A stretch of DNA of 64,000 nucleotides from Rhizobium sp. (lineage in GTDB: Bacteria > Pseudomonadota > Alphaproteobacteria > Rhizobiales > Rhizobiaceae): positions 62,001-126,000 of the forward strand of contig DPXQ01000114.1 in assembly GCA_003527225.1 (NCBI GenBank). Direction: 5' to 3'. The notes beneath the pieces are model-generated. The model was not told where the DNA came from and made no database searches. It saw nothing but the letters and a program-made list of their open reading frames with translations. This document shows, piece by piece, positions 17,313 through 24,875 of the stretch. Within the stretch, counting starts at the first letter, position 1. Every line of letters starts with the position of its first letter. The translations under genes and the position numbers were made by a program.

Positions 17313-18026
17313 ATGAGCGCCAGCCACGGCCACGAGCACGCCCCCTTCGACGGCATGTCCGACACCTACAAGCGCCGCCTCTGGCTGGTGATCTTCATCA
17401 ACGCGGCGATGTTTTTGGTCGAGATGACGGCGGGCCAACTCGCCCGCTCGCAGGCGCTGCAGGCCGACGCGCTCGATTTTTTCGCCGACGCCGTGACCTA
17501 CGGCATTTCCTTTGCCGTGATCGGCGCGTCGCTCAAGGTGCGCAGCCTTGCCGCCGCCGCCAAGGGCGCGAGCCTCTTCCTGATGGGGCTCTGGGTGTTC
17601 GGCTCGACTGTCTGGCGCGTGTTCTACGACGGCATGCCGGAGGCGCCGGTAATGGGCGTGATCGGCTTCATGGCGCTTGCCGCCAATGTCACAAGCGTGC
17701 TTCTTTTGATGAACTACAAGGACGGCGACGCCAATGTGCGCTCGGTCTGGCTTTGCTCGCGCAACGACGCGATCGGCAATGTCATCGTCATGATCGCCGC
17801 ACTCGGCGTCTGGGGCACGGCAACCGCCTGGCCCGACCTTGCGGTTGCCTTCATCATGGCCGGGCTCTTCCTCAATTCCTCGGCCCAGATCCTCTGGCAG
17901 TCCTATGGCGAATGGAAAGAGGGTGGCGCGGAGGCGCTGGCGAAGAAGGCCGAGGAAGGCTGCACGTCTTGCAGCGTCGACGCCAAGCGCGCGGCTGGCA
18001 GCCATCATCACGATCACGCCCATTGA
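17313..18026 (+). CDS. Cation diffusion facilitator family transporter
   Basis: 237 residues, about six membrane helices, with His-rich ends (H-G-H-E-H at 5-9; H-H-H-D-H-A-H at 231-237). The TM2 metal site is D55-x3-D59. The TM5 position usually occupied by H-x3-D reads C148-x3-D152, suggesting a softer metal such as Cd or Pb. The cytoplasmic tail has a C-T-S-C motif instead of a full ferredoxin-like domain. It should export divalent metal by proton antiport, under the divergent CadR-like regulator. Confidence 0.87.
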   Translation: MSASHGHEHAPFDGMSDTYKRRLWLVIFINAAMFLVEMTAGQLARSQALQADALDFFADAVTYGISFAVIGASLKVRSLAAAAKGASLFLMGLWVFGSTVWRVFYDGMPEAPVMGVIGFMALAANVTSVLLLMNYKDGDANVRSVWLCSRNDAIGNVIVMIAALGVWGTATAWPDLAVAFIMAGLFLNSSAQILWQSYGEWKEGGAEALAKKAEEGCTSCSVDAKRAAGSHHHDHAH

Positions 18027-18070
18027 CGATCGCCTGTCGGGGCGCGGATGGCTTCCGTGGGGTGCAGAAC

Positions 18071-18095
18071 GAAAAAGAGCGCCGATGGCGCTCTT
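18071..18095 (-). terminator. Terminator for the 104-residue protein gene
   Basis: Perfect nine-base stem (18075-18083 with 18087-18095) with a three-base loop. Read on the minus strand it is followed by TTTTTCGTT, so it ends the leftward transcript; it may also end the CDF transcript. Confidence 0.8.
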
Positions 18096-18124
18096 GCTGA
18101 TTCAGCCAGGATCGTGCGCGAGCA

Positions 18125-18439
18125 TCAGTCCTCCGAATCCTCCGCCAGCTCGTATTCGCGATAGAACGCTTCGACCTTCTCGGCCGACGATAGGAGCGGC
18201 TCGGAACCGGTGTCGGAAGCCTGGGCAGGGGTAGGAGACGCGCCTTTGCGGCCGCCTTCGATGGTCCAGAGCGCCGTTGCAAGCGAGGGGGAGAGAAGGG
18301 TGCTGCTGAAGGCCGGCGATGAGGCGGTCCGTGGCTTGGAGGAGGTCGCGGTTTCTGCGGCCACATCTTCGCCCTCGGTCGCGTTGTGAACGTACCGGTT
18401 CTGGTATGAATAACCGCTTAGGCCGCTTTCGATCCTCAT
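18125..18439 (-). CDS. Hypothetical protein under a probable CtrA site
   Basis: 104 residues from ATG 18439. It is rich in Ser, Ala, Thr and Glu, with a predicted disordered middle and an acidic C-terminal end (K-V-E-A-F-Y-R-E-Y-E-L-A-E-D-S-E-D). There is no signal, membrane segment or recognised domain. A TTAA-N7-TTAAC motif lies 24 bases upstream of the start, and a strong terminator lies downstream, so it is a monocistronic, regulated gene. Function unknown. Confidence 0.62.
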   Translation of the reverse strand: MRIESGLSGYSYQNRYVHNATEGEDVAAETATSSKPRTASSPAFSSTLLSPSLATALWTIEGGRKGASPTPAQASDTGSEPLLSSAEKVEAFYREYELAEDSED

Positions 18440-18462
18440 GGGAGGCTCTCTTACTCCATTCG

Positions 18463-18478
18463 TTAACCTTTCGTTAAC
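18463..18478. promoter_or_regulatory. CtrA-type binding site
   Basis: TTAACCTTTCGTTAAC matches the CtrA consensus TTAA-N7-TTAAC on both strands, 24 bases upstream of the 104-residue gene start. CtrA is the alphaproteobacterial cell-cycle regulator. Confidence 0.65.
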
Positions 18479-18602
18479 TTTTGAAACTTGCGCGAAGCTT
18501 GCCGTACTCGCCTCTGGCGGGCGGGCTTTTTGGGAGACTCGCGATGATACACAGGAGTTGGCGCTGGCGAGCCGGCACGCGCGTGCCCGGACCCTGCCTG
18601 TT

Positions 18603-19136
18603 TCAGCCTTGCACACGTCCAGCCAGAAAGCGGTCGATCGCCGCCCGCGTCAGCCGCTGGTTGTTGCGATACCAGGAATCGCCGGAATGGAAGACCGATT
18701 CGCGCTCGTCCCAGCCGCTGCAGGAAAAATCCGACTGCCGGGCGAAGAAGGCGACGAACTCGTCTTCCTTCTCCCAGCTGGCAATGGCGTCGCCGGTGGC
18801 GCCGCCGCCGTCGAAGACGTCGCAGAGGATAATCCTGCCGCCCTTGCGGATCAGCCCGTGGCCGCAGAAGTCGCGATGAAATTCGAGGATCAGCCCGTTG
18901 CCGTCCTTCACCGATGCCAACTTGCGCCAGAGCGCTGCTGCGCGCGCCTCCCCAAAGGGTTCATGGGAGAGCCGGTCGCGGAGCTCCCGGCCACGCCGCT
19001 CCATCTCCGCCGGGGTCGCATCGACGAGCGGGTAAGGCGGTTGCCAGGGCTTTGGCCGGCGCATGGACCAGAGGATGGAGCCGAGGACGGTGACGATCAC
19101 CGCGAGAGCTAGAAGGGGGATGATCGTCGCCAGCAT
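18603..19136 (-). CDS. Hypothetical protein with N-terminal membrane helix
   Basis: 177 residues. One N-terminal transmembrane helix (about 2-24) is followed by a soluble domain with a G-N-G-L-I-L-E-F-H-R-D-F-C-G-H-G-L region and a Trp/Phe-rich end. It has no recognised family. Downstream of the DUF2254 gene on the same strand with 55 nt between. Probably inner-membrane-anchored with the domain in the cytoplasm or periplasm; function unknown. Confidence 0.65.
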   Translation of the reverse strand: MLATIIPLLALAVIVTVLGSILWSMRRPKPWQPPYPLVDATPAEMERRGRELRDRLSHEPFGEARAAALWRKLASVKDGNGLILEFHRDFCGHGLIRKGGRIILCDVFDGGGATGDAIASWEKEDEFVAFFARQSDFSCSGWDERESVFHSGDSWYRNNQRLTRAAIDRFLAGRVQG

Positions 19137-19191
19137 GTTTCACCCCCGCAAATCGCCGCGCTGATCTCGGACGCCGCCGCCAATGAATCTG

Positions 19192-20469
19192 TCATCCGAG
19201 ATGCCCGTACTTGCTTTCCTCGTTATGGACGGCCAACAGCCGCGCGCGGTCATCCTCGAAGGCGAGTGTGGCAAGCCCGCGCTCCAGGGCCGTCTTTGCC
19301 ATCGCCCGCGCGGCCTGCGTGAGATCATGGCCTTCGCCGGTCGCAAGGGCTGAAAGCGCGTGCTGCAGGACCAGTCCGACTTCGATCATGCCCGCGCCAT
19401 CGCGCGATATCGCAAGAAAGGCCGCCTTCACATAGTCGTCGGCGTCGGTCTTCTTGACGTGGATGCGCGGGCAGTCCGGTTCCAGCGGCTTGACGCTCTG
19501 CTTGCCCGGTTCGTGGCCGAGTATTCGCGTGAGCTGGCTGATGACGTCGATCGCCGTTCCGGGATCGTTGATAGCGGGCGAAAGGGCATGCGAGGCGATT
19601 TCCGACAGTGCGGTCAGCCCGAACAGTGGATCCTGCTCGAAGTTGCGCGCAGGGCCGATGGCAAAGGCGCGGAACAGGTCATGTTTCAAGTTCTCCATAT
19701 CCGTCTCGCCGTTCGCGTCCTGCAACAGATAGAGAATTGGCCGGTTCGGCGAACAGAAGTCGCCGGGCCGCTGCACGACATAGAACTGCATTTGGCAGGC
19801 TTCCGCCGCACTCGAAAGCAGACCCATGTCGAGGTGGCGCACATAGCCGGTCTGTGGGTGGAAGATCGGCACGGCCTTCGCGGGGATATCGTCCAGAGGC
19901 AGGCCGCCGAGACAGGGATTCCTGCGCTCGTTGACATAGGCCGTCTCGGCGGCTTCGGCCACCCGGCGGATGGTTTCTCCGACCTGGCCGAGCCCCGCCA
20001 GATGTCCGATCCAGCGCAAGAGCATGGTGACGATCAGGATCACGACCGCGAGTGTCGCGACAAAGAGCACGAGCCGCCCGCCGCCGCTGTAGAGACCGGT
20101 ATTCAGGGCGATCAGCCCGACGAGGCTGAACAGGAAAGCGCCGAGGAAGGTCGAAAGCGCCGATTGTGCCGTTTCGTCCTGCAGGAGCAGGCTGATTGCC
20201 CGCGGCGTACCGCTGGTGGCGGCCGCCGTGGTTGCCGAGACGAGCGTCGAAAGCGAGAAGGTCGTGACCGCCAGCATGCTGGCCGCAATAATCGTCAGGA
20301 TGCTGTCTACCGCGCTTGCGCCGACCATGTTGGAAAGGCTGTCCGGAATGAAGGGGCCGATCGCGATGCTGAGGATCGCCGTCACCACCGCTATCACAGC
20401 ATAGAGCGTCGCCCTGAACCCCAACCGTTTTGTCACTTGCGCTGCCAGCCACCAGCGTCCGCTCATCAT
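19192..20469 (-). CDS. DUF2254 family membrane protein
   Basis: 425 residues. Four transmembrane segments lie in the first 150 residues, including S-A-T-T-A-A-A-T-S-G-T-P-R-A-I, a segment characteristic of DUF2254. A long soluble region follows with G-L-T-A-L-S-E-I-A-x-H-A-L-S-P-A-I-N-D-P-G-T-A. Function unknown across the family. ATG overlaps the stop of the upstream DUF1697 gene by four bases, indicating an operon. Confidence 0.82.
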   Translation of the reverse strand: MMSGRWWLAAQVTKRLGFRATLYAVIAVVTAILSIAIGPFIPDSLSNMVGASAVDSILTIIAASMLAVTTFSLSTLVSATTAAATSGTPRAISLLLQDETAQSALSTFLGAFLFSLVGLIALNTGLYSGGGRLVLFVATLAVVILIVTMLLRWIGHLAGLGQVGETIRRVAEAAETAYVNERRNPCLGGLPLDDIPAKAVPIFHPQTGYVRHLDMGLLSSAAEACQMQFYVVQRPGDFCSPNRPILYLLQDANGETDMENLKHDLFRAFAIGPARNFEQDPLFGLTALSEIASHALSPAINDPGTAIDVISQLTRILGHEPGKQSVKPLEPDCPRIHVKKTDADDYVKAAFLAISRDGAGMIEVGLVLQHALSALATGEGHDLTQAARAMAKTALERGLATLAFEDDRARLLAVHNEESKYGHLG

Positions 20470-21014
20470 GCTCTAGGATCCCTTTCGCTTGCCGCCCTGT
20501 TCTCCAGCGCCTGCGCCAGGTCGTGCAGTCTGGTGACCGTATTGATATTGCGCGAGGTGCCGTTTTTCAGGATGGGCAGCTTGAGGCGCGAGCGGCCGGA
20601 CCCGATGGGGTAATGCACGAAGATCTCGCGACCGAGCGCCACCACCTCCTCGCCGTCGGGCGCGAGGAGGCCGTGAAGAGCATCGTCGGGAACGGGTTCC
20701 GCGAAGAAGCTGACCAGCACCCGGTTGGGCTCCATGGCGGCGAAGGGGTTGGCGTCGAGGATGGCGGCGAGCTCTTCGGGGCGGCGCAGGAAGACGCCCG
20801 GCGGCTTGCCCAGCCGTTCCCCCAATGCCGCATCGAGACGGGCGGCGATTTCGGCCGCATCGCCGCCGTCGCGGAAGATGACGTTGCCGCTCTGGATGAA
20901 GGTCGAAACATCCGCAAGGCCGAGGCCTTCACAGAGGCTCTTGAGCTCGATCATCGGCAGCTTGCCGGTGCCGCCGACATTGATGGCGCGAAGGAGGGCA
21001 ACGTAGACATTCAT
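20466..21014 (-). CDS. DUF1697 family protein
   Basis: 182 residues from ATG 21014. The N-terminal Y-V-A-L-L-R-A-I-N-V-G-G and F-I-Q-S-G-N-V-I-F patterns are diagnostic for DUF1697, as is the C-terminal N-G-T-S-R-N-I-N-T-V-T. Biochemical role unknown; the fold is tandem ferredoxin-like. First gene of the overlapping pair with DUF2254. Confidence 0.88.
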   Translation of the reverse strand: MNVYVALLRAINVGGTGKLPMIELKSLCEGLGLADVSTFIQSGNVIFRDGGDAAEIAARLDAALGERLGKPPGVFLRRPEELAAILDANPFAAMEPNRVLVSFFAEPVPDDALHGLLAPDGEEVVALGREIFVHYPIGSGRSRLKLPILKNGTSRNINTVTRLHDLAQALENRAASERDPRA

Positions 21015-21162
21015 GTCGGGTCGGTCTCGGTCAGCGAAGGTTACGGATGGCAGTATGCACAAAAAGGTGAACAGCAAAACTGCATGAATGTTCCCCTGTC
21101 GATCTGGCGGGGGCCATGCTGGGCTGCTACCCATTGGCAAACCGAAATCGGGAGACACACGC

Positions 21163-21786
21163 ATGCTGAAACTCTATGTCGCGCCGGGAACCTGCTCGCT
21201 TGCCTCGCATATCGCGCTGGAGGAGGCCGGCGCGCCCTATGCCGCGGAACGCGTCGACCTGTCCAGGGGCGCGCAGCATCAGCCGGAATTCCTGGCGATC
21301 AATCCGAAATCCCGCGTCCCGGCGCTCGCCACTGATCGCGGTATCCTGACGGAAACGCCGTCGATCCTGGCCTATATCGCCCATGCCTTTCCGGAGGCGG
21401 ATCTAGCGCCGATGGACGACGCCTACGAATTTGCGCGGCTCCAGTCCTTCAACAGCTATCTCTGCTCCACCGTCCATGTCGCGCATGCGCATCGACCGCG
21501 CGGCAGCCGCTGGTCGGACGATCCGGAGGCCATTGAATCCATGAAGCTGAAGGTGCCCAAGAATATGGGCGACTGTTTCGCGCTGATCGAGGCCAACATG
21601 TTCGCCGGCCCCTGGGTCATGGGCGACCGGTACACGATCGCCGATCCCTACCTGTTCACCATTGCCGGCTGGCTGGAGTCGGACGGCGTCAATCCCGCCC
21701 GTTTCCCCAAGGTGCTGGATCACCGCAACCGCATGGCCGAGCGACCGGCGGTCAAGGCGGTCCTCGATTGGCTGCGGGCCGGCTGA
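21163..21786 (+). CDS. Glutathione S-transferase family protein
   Basis: 207 residues from ATG 21163 with GGAGA upstream. The thioredoxin-like N-terminal domain (L-Y-V-A-P-G-T-C-S-L-A-S-H-I-A-L-E-E) has a cysteine/serine in the catalytic position, as in beta-class bacterial GSTs, plus the cis-Pro region S-R-V-P-A-L and E-T-P-S-I-L. The C-terminal helical domain contains the N-capping motif Y-T-I-A-D-P-Y. Likely detoxification or thiol transfer in the cytosol. Confidence 0.88.
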   Translation: MLKLYVAPGTCSLASHIALEEAGAPYAAERVDLSRGAQHQPEFLAINPKSRVPALATDRGILTETPSILAYIAHAFPEADLAPMDDAYEFARLQSFNSYLCSTVHVAHAHRPRGSRWSDDPEAIESMKLKVPKNMGDCFALIEANMFAGPWVMGDRYTIADPYLFTIAGWLESDGVNPARFPKVLDHRNRMAERPAVKAVLDWLRAG

Positions 21787-21833
21787 CCGGACCGCCATGC
21801 TCAATGTCGGCGTGACGGAGAGCCTCGCGGCTC

Positions 21834-23999
21834 TCACATCTTCCCGGCCACCTTCACCGCGAAGGCGTATTCGAAGGCGATTTCCTCGAGGCGCTGGAAG
21901 CGGCCGGACTTGCCGCCGTGGCCGGCGGCCATGTTGGTCTTGAGCAGGATCGGCGCCGTGGCGGTCGTGTTCTCCCGCAGCTTTGCCACCCATTTGGTCG
22001 GCTCCCAATAGGTCACGCGCGGATCGGTGAGGCCGGAGAGCGCCAGGATCGGCGGATAGGGCTTGGCCCCGACAATGTCGTAGGGGCTGTAGGCGGCGAT
22101 CCAGCCGTATTCCTCCGCCGATTCGATTGGATTGCCCCATTCGGGCCATTCCGGGGGCGTGAGCGGCAGCGTGTCGTCGAGCATGGTGTTGAGCACGTCG
22201 ACGAAGGGCACGGCGGCGATGATGCCGGCGAATTTTTCCGGAGCCATGTTGGCAATCGCCCCCATCAGCATGCCGCCGGCCGATCCCCCTTCAGCGATGA
22301 TCCTGTCATGGGAAGTGAAGCCCTCCTTCACCAGATGGTCGGCAGCGGCGATGAAGTCCTTGAAGGTGTTGACCTTCTTCTCCATCTTGCCATCTTCATA
22401 CCATTGGAAGCCCTTGTCCTTGCCGCCGCGGATATGGGCGATGGCATAGACGAAGCCGCGATCCGCCAGAGACAGACAATTGGTGTTGAACCCGGCGGCG
22501 ATCGAGATGCCATAGGCGCCATAGCCGTAGAGCAGGCAGGGCGCGGTGCCGTCGAGTTTCGTGTCCTTGCGGTAGAGCAGTGTGACCGGCACCTTTTCGC
22601 CGTCATGGGCGGCGGCAAAGACGCGGCGCGTCACGTAGTCGTCCGGATTGTGGCCGGACGGCACTTCCTGGGTCTTCAGAAGCACCCGCTCGCGGGTCGC
22701 CATGTTGTAGTCGAAGAGCTGGGAGGGCGTCGTCATCGACGAATAGGAGAAGCGGATGACGTCGGTGTCGTATTCGGCCGCCCCCTGCAGCCCGAGCGAA
22801 TAGGCTTCCTCGGCGAAGGCGATGGCGTGTTCCTCGCCGGTCTTGCGGTCGCGGATCATGATTTCCGGCAGGCCGTTGCGGCGTTGCAGCCAGACGAGAT
22901 GGCGGGCAAAGGCCGTGTGGTCGAGGATGAGGCGGCCCGGCACATGGGCGATCACTTCCTTCCAGTTTTCCTTGCCCGGCGCCGTGACCGGCGCCTCCAT
23001 GATCTTGAAGTCCTTGGCCCCGCCGTCATTGGTGAGGATGAAGAAGACGTCGCCGCCTTCGGCCATCGAATACTCCACGCCCTCGACACGTTCGGCCACC
23101 AGCTTGGGCTCGGCGGAAAGATCCTTCGTCGAGAGAATGCGGTATTCGCAGGTCTCATGGTCGTGGATGTCGATATAGATGAAGTCGTCGAGCAGCGAGC
23201 CGCCGACGCCCATGAAGAAGCCGTGATCCTTCTCCTCGTAGACCAGCCGGTCTTCCGATTGCGGCGTGCCGATCACATGGTGGAACACCTTGGAGGGGCG
23301 ATGGTTGTCGTCCTGCAGCGTGTAGAAGAAGCTCTTGCCGTCGGGCGCCCAGGCGCCACCGCCGCCGGTGTTCTCGATCACGTCGGCCAGATCCTCGCCG
23401 GTCGCAAGGTCGCGCACCCTGAGCGTGAAATATTCCGATCCCTTGTCGTCATAGCCCCAGATGCCGAAGGCATGGTCGGTCGTGTGGTCGAGCCCTGCCA
23501 GGCGGAAATAATCCTTGCCCTTGGCTTCCTTGTCGCCGTCGAGCAAAAGCTGGCGGTGCTTCTCGTCCTTGTGGTCGCCGTCACGTGGAATGCGGAAATA
23601 GCGCGGCTGTTCGCCGCCGGTCACGAAGGCCGTGCCATAGGCAAAGGGTCCGTCCTTCATCGGCACCGACGAGTCGTCTTCCTTGATGCGGCCCTTCATC
23701 TCGGCAAAGAGCGCCTTCTGCAGCTCTTTCGTGTCGGCCATCGCCGCTTCCATATAGGCGTTCTCGGCCTCCAGATGCTTTCGAAGCTCCGGATCGAGCA
23801 GGCTCGGATCCTTGAACATCGCCTGCCAGTTCTCGGCCCGCATCCAGGCATAGTCGTCGGTGCGGGTGATGCCGTGGCGGGTGTCGGAAACGGGCTTCTT
23901 CGCGGCGACGGGCGGCTTGGGCAGGTCTTTGAAAGCGGATTTTGCTAAGGAGAAGGACAAGGAGGGGCTCGCTCTTTGAACGGAGGATCGGAAAAGCAC
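21834..23999 (-). CDS. ptrB: Oligopeptidase B (S9A prolyl oligopeptidase family)
   Basis: 721 residues from GTG 23999, but no good ribosome-binding site was found and the true start may be slightly internal. An N-terminal seven-bladed propeller is followed by an alpha/beta hydrolase domain with G-G-S-A-G-G (Ser nucleophile), L-S-G-L-T-D-P-R-V-T-Y-W-E-P (Asp region) and G-H-G-G (His). It cleaves short peptides after basic residues in the cytosol. Usual length for the family. Confidence 0.9.
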   Translation of the reverse strand: MLFRSSVQRASPSLSFSLAKSAFKDLPKPPVAAKKPVSDTRHGITRTDDYAWMRAENWQAMFKDPSLLDPELRKHLEAENAYMEAAMADTKELQKALFAEMKGRIKEDDSSVPMKDGPFAYGTAFVTGGEQPRYFRIPRDGDHKDEKHRQLLLDGDKEAKGKDYFRLAGLDHTTDHAFGIWGYDDKGSEYFTLRVRDLATGEDLADVIENTGGGGAWAPDGKSFFYTLQDDNHRPSKVFHHVIGTPQSEDRLVYEEKDHGFFMGVGGSLLDDFIYIDIHDHETCEYRILSTKDLSAEPKLVAERVEGVEYSMAEGGDVFFILTNDGGAKDFKIMEAPVTAPGKENWKEVIAHVPGRLILDHTAFARHLVWLQRRNGLPEIMIRDRKTGEEHAIAFAEEAYSLGLQGAAEYDTDVIRFSYSSMTTPSQLFDYNMATRERVLLKTQEVPSGHNPDDYVTRRVFAAAHDGEKVPVTLLYRKDTKLDGTAPCLLYGYGAYGISIAAGFNTNCLSLADRGFVYAIAHIRGGKDKGFQWYEDGKMEKKVNTFKDFIAAADHLVKEGFTSHDRIIAEGGSAGGMLMGAIANMAPEKFAGIIAAVPFVDVLNTMLDDTLPLTPPEWPEWGNPIESAEEYGWIAAYSPYDIVGAKPYPPILALSGLTDPRVTYWEPTKWVAKLRENTTATAPILLKTNMAAGHGGKSGRFQRLEEIAFEYAFAVKVAGKM

Positions 24000-24072
24000 G
24001 GTTTACCGAGAGATAGAGAGGCCGGGCGCGGCGATCAAGCGCAAACCGTACGACACGACAGTGCGCTTGATA

Positions 24073-24120
24073 CCCCCCTCTGGCTTGCCAGCCATCTCCC
24101 CCACATGGGGGGAGATCGGC
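24073..24120. repeat. Rhizobial intergenic palindromic repeat, copy 1
   Basis: Pattern of two adjacent hairpins: CCCCCCTCTGGCTTGCCAG followed by CATCTCCCCCACATGGGGGGAG. It matches copy 2 (24205-24253) in inverted orientation at most positions. It resembles RIME-type intergenic elements of Rhizobium. The 348 bp between 24000 and 24347 holds only this pair of repeats and no gene. Confidence 0.7.
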
Positions 24121-24204
24121 CTGGGGCCTGCCTCTTGCCTCATAGTCTCTGTTCCAAACATCCGATTTCGTCGCTTGTCAGAGGAAGTGGGCGGTTTCGT
24201 CAAT

Positions 24205-24253
24205 CCGATCTCCCTCCTTGTGGGGGAGATGCCCGGCAGGGCAGAGGGGGGTA
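24205..24253. repeat. Rhizobial intergenic palindromic repeat, copy 2 (inverted)
   Basis: Inverted copy of the element at 24073-24120, containing CCCTCCTTGTGGGGGAG and GCCCGGCAGGGCAGAGGGGGG. The pair could form a long cruciform between the two flanking minus-strand genes. Confidence 0.7.
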
Positions 24254-24347
24254 AACCCCACACGCATACGCACGTGGCGCCTACCGTGGAATCTGGAAGA
24301 TCGCCATCCACTTCAGGGCGTGCCGCAGCGCCAGAACGTCGCCGGCT

Positions 24348-24875
24348 TCAGAGGGCCGCTGCCGGCTCGATCATCCGGGCGTCATAGATCTCGCCGGCGG
24401 CAAGCGGCAGCAGGCGATAGGCCATCTCCGCCTTCAGCTCCTCGTGGCGGGCGATCTCGTCTGGCGTCTTGTCCTTCTTGGCGCCCAGCGTGACGAATTC
24501 CTCCTTCACATGTCCGGGCTTGATCACCGCTTCGGCGGTCCGGCCGCGATAGCTGAAGCGGAACACATAAGGCCCGGGAGGATCGGTGATGATGTCCTTG
24601 CCGCCGATCGACTTGTCGATGGTCAGCCGCCCCTCGGTCAGCGCCCGGGTCACCATTTCCAGGGAGTCGCGTCCGCCGGGGCCGGAAAAGGCGGTCACGA
24701 TGGTCACCTCGCGCCGCTCCAGCGGCGTGTCGGACAGCAGCGGAAACGCCGCCTGCATGGCTTTCAGCGCATGCGCGACACCGCCGGGAAAGCCGCCGCC
24801 GTGATAGGCGTTGATGCCGTCGAAGGTGAAGCTTATCGGGTGTCCGTTGTCGAGGACGGTGATCTCGTTAGACAT
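24348..24875 (-). CDS. FmdE-like protein with lost metal ligands
   Basis: 175 residues from ATG 24875; ATG 24881 would add two. The arrangement Y-H-G-G-G-F-P-G-G-V then A-x-K-A-M-Q-A-A-F, G-P-G-G-R-D-S-L-E-M-V-T-R-A-L-T-E-G-R-L and Y-V-F-R-F-S-Y-R-G-R resembles FmdE proteins (H-G-H-x-C-P-G, C-x2-D-A-x-Q-x-x-T), but the usual His and Cys ligands are Gly or Phe here. FmdE-like genes are known near molybdenum/tungsten genes. Last gene of the five-gene ABC operon, overlapping its neighbour by 8 bases. Assignment is by pattern only. Confidence 0.5.
   Translation of the reverse strand: MSNEITVLDNGHPISFTFDGINAYHGGGFPGGVAHALKAMQAAFPLLSDTPLERREVTIVTAFSGPGGRDSLEMVTRALTEGRLTIDKSIGGKDIITDPPGPYVFRFSYRGRTAEAVIKPGHVKEEFVTLGAKKDKTPDEIARHEELKAEMAYRLLPLAAGEIYDARMIEPAAAL

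Noticed and set aside
19360..20613. 417-codon plus-strand open frame
   Set aside because: Antisense to DUF2254 and DUF1697 genes whose families are clear.
21918..23948. 676-codon open frame on the plus strand
   Set aside because: It is exactly antisense to the oligopeptidase B gene, has atypical Arg/Gly/His-rich composition and no recognisable domain; an artefact of high GC codon bias.
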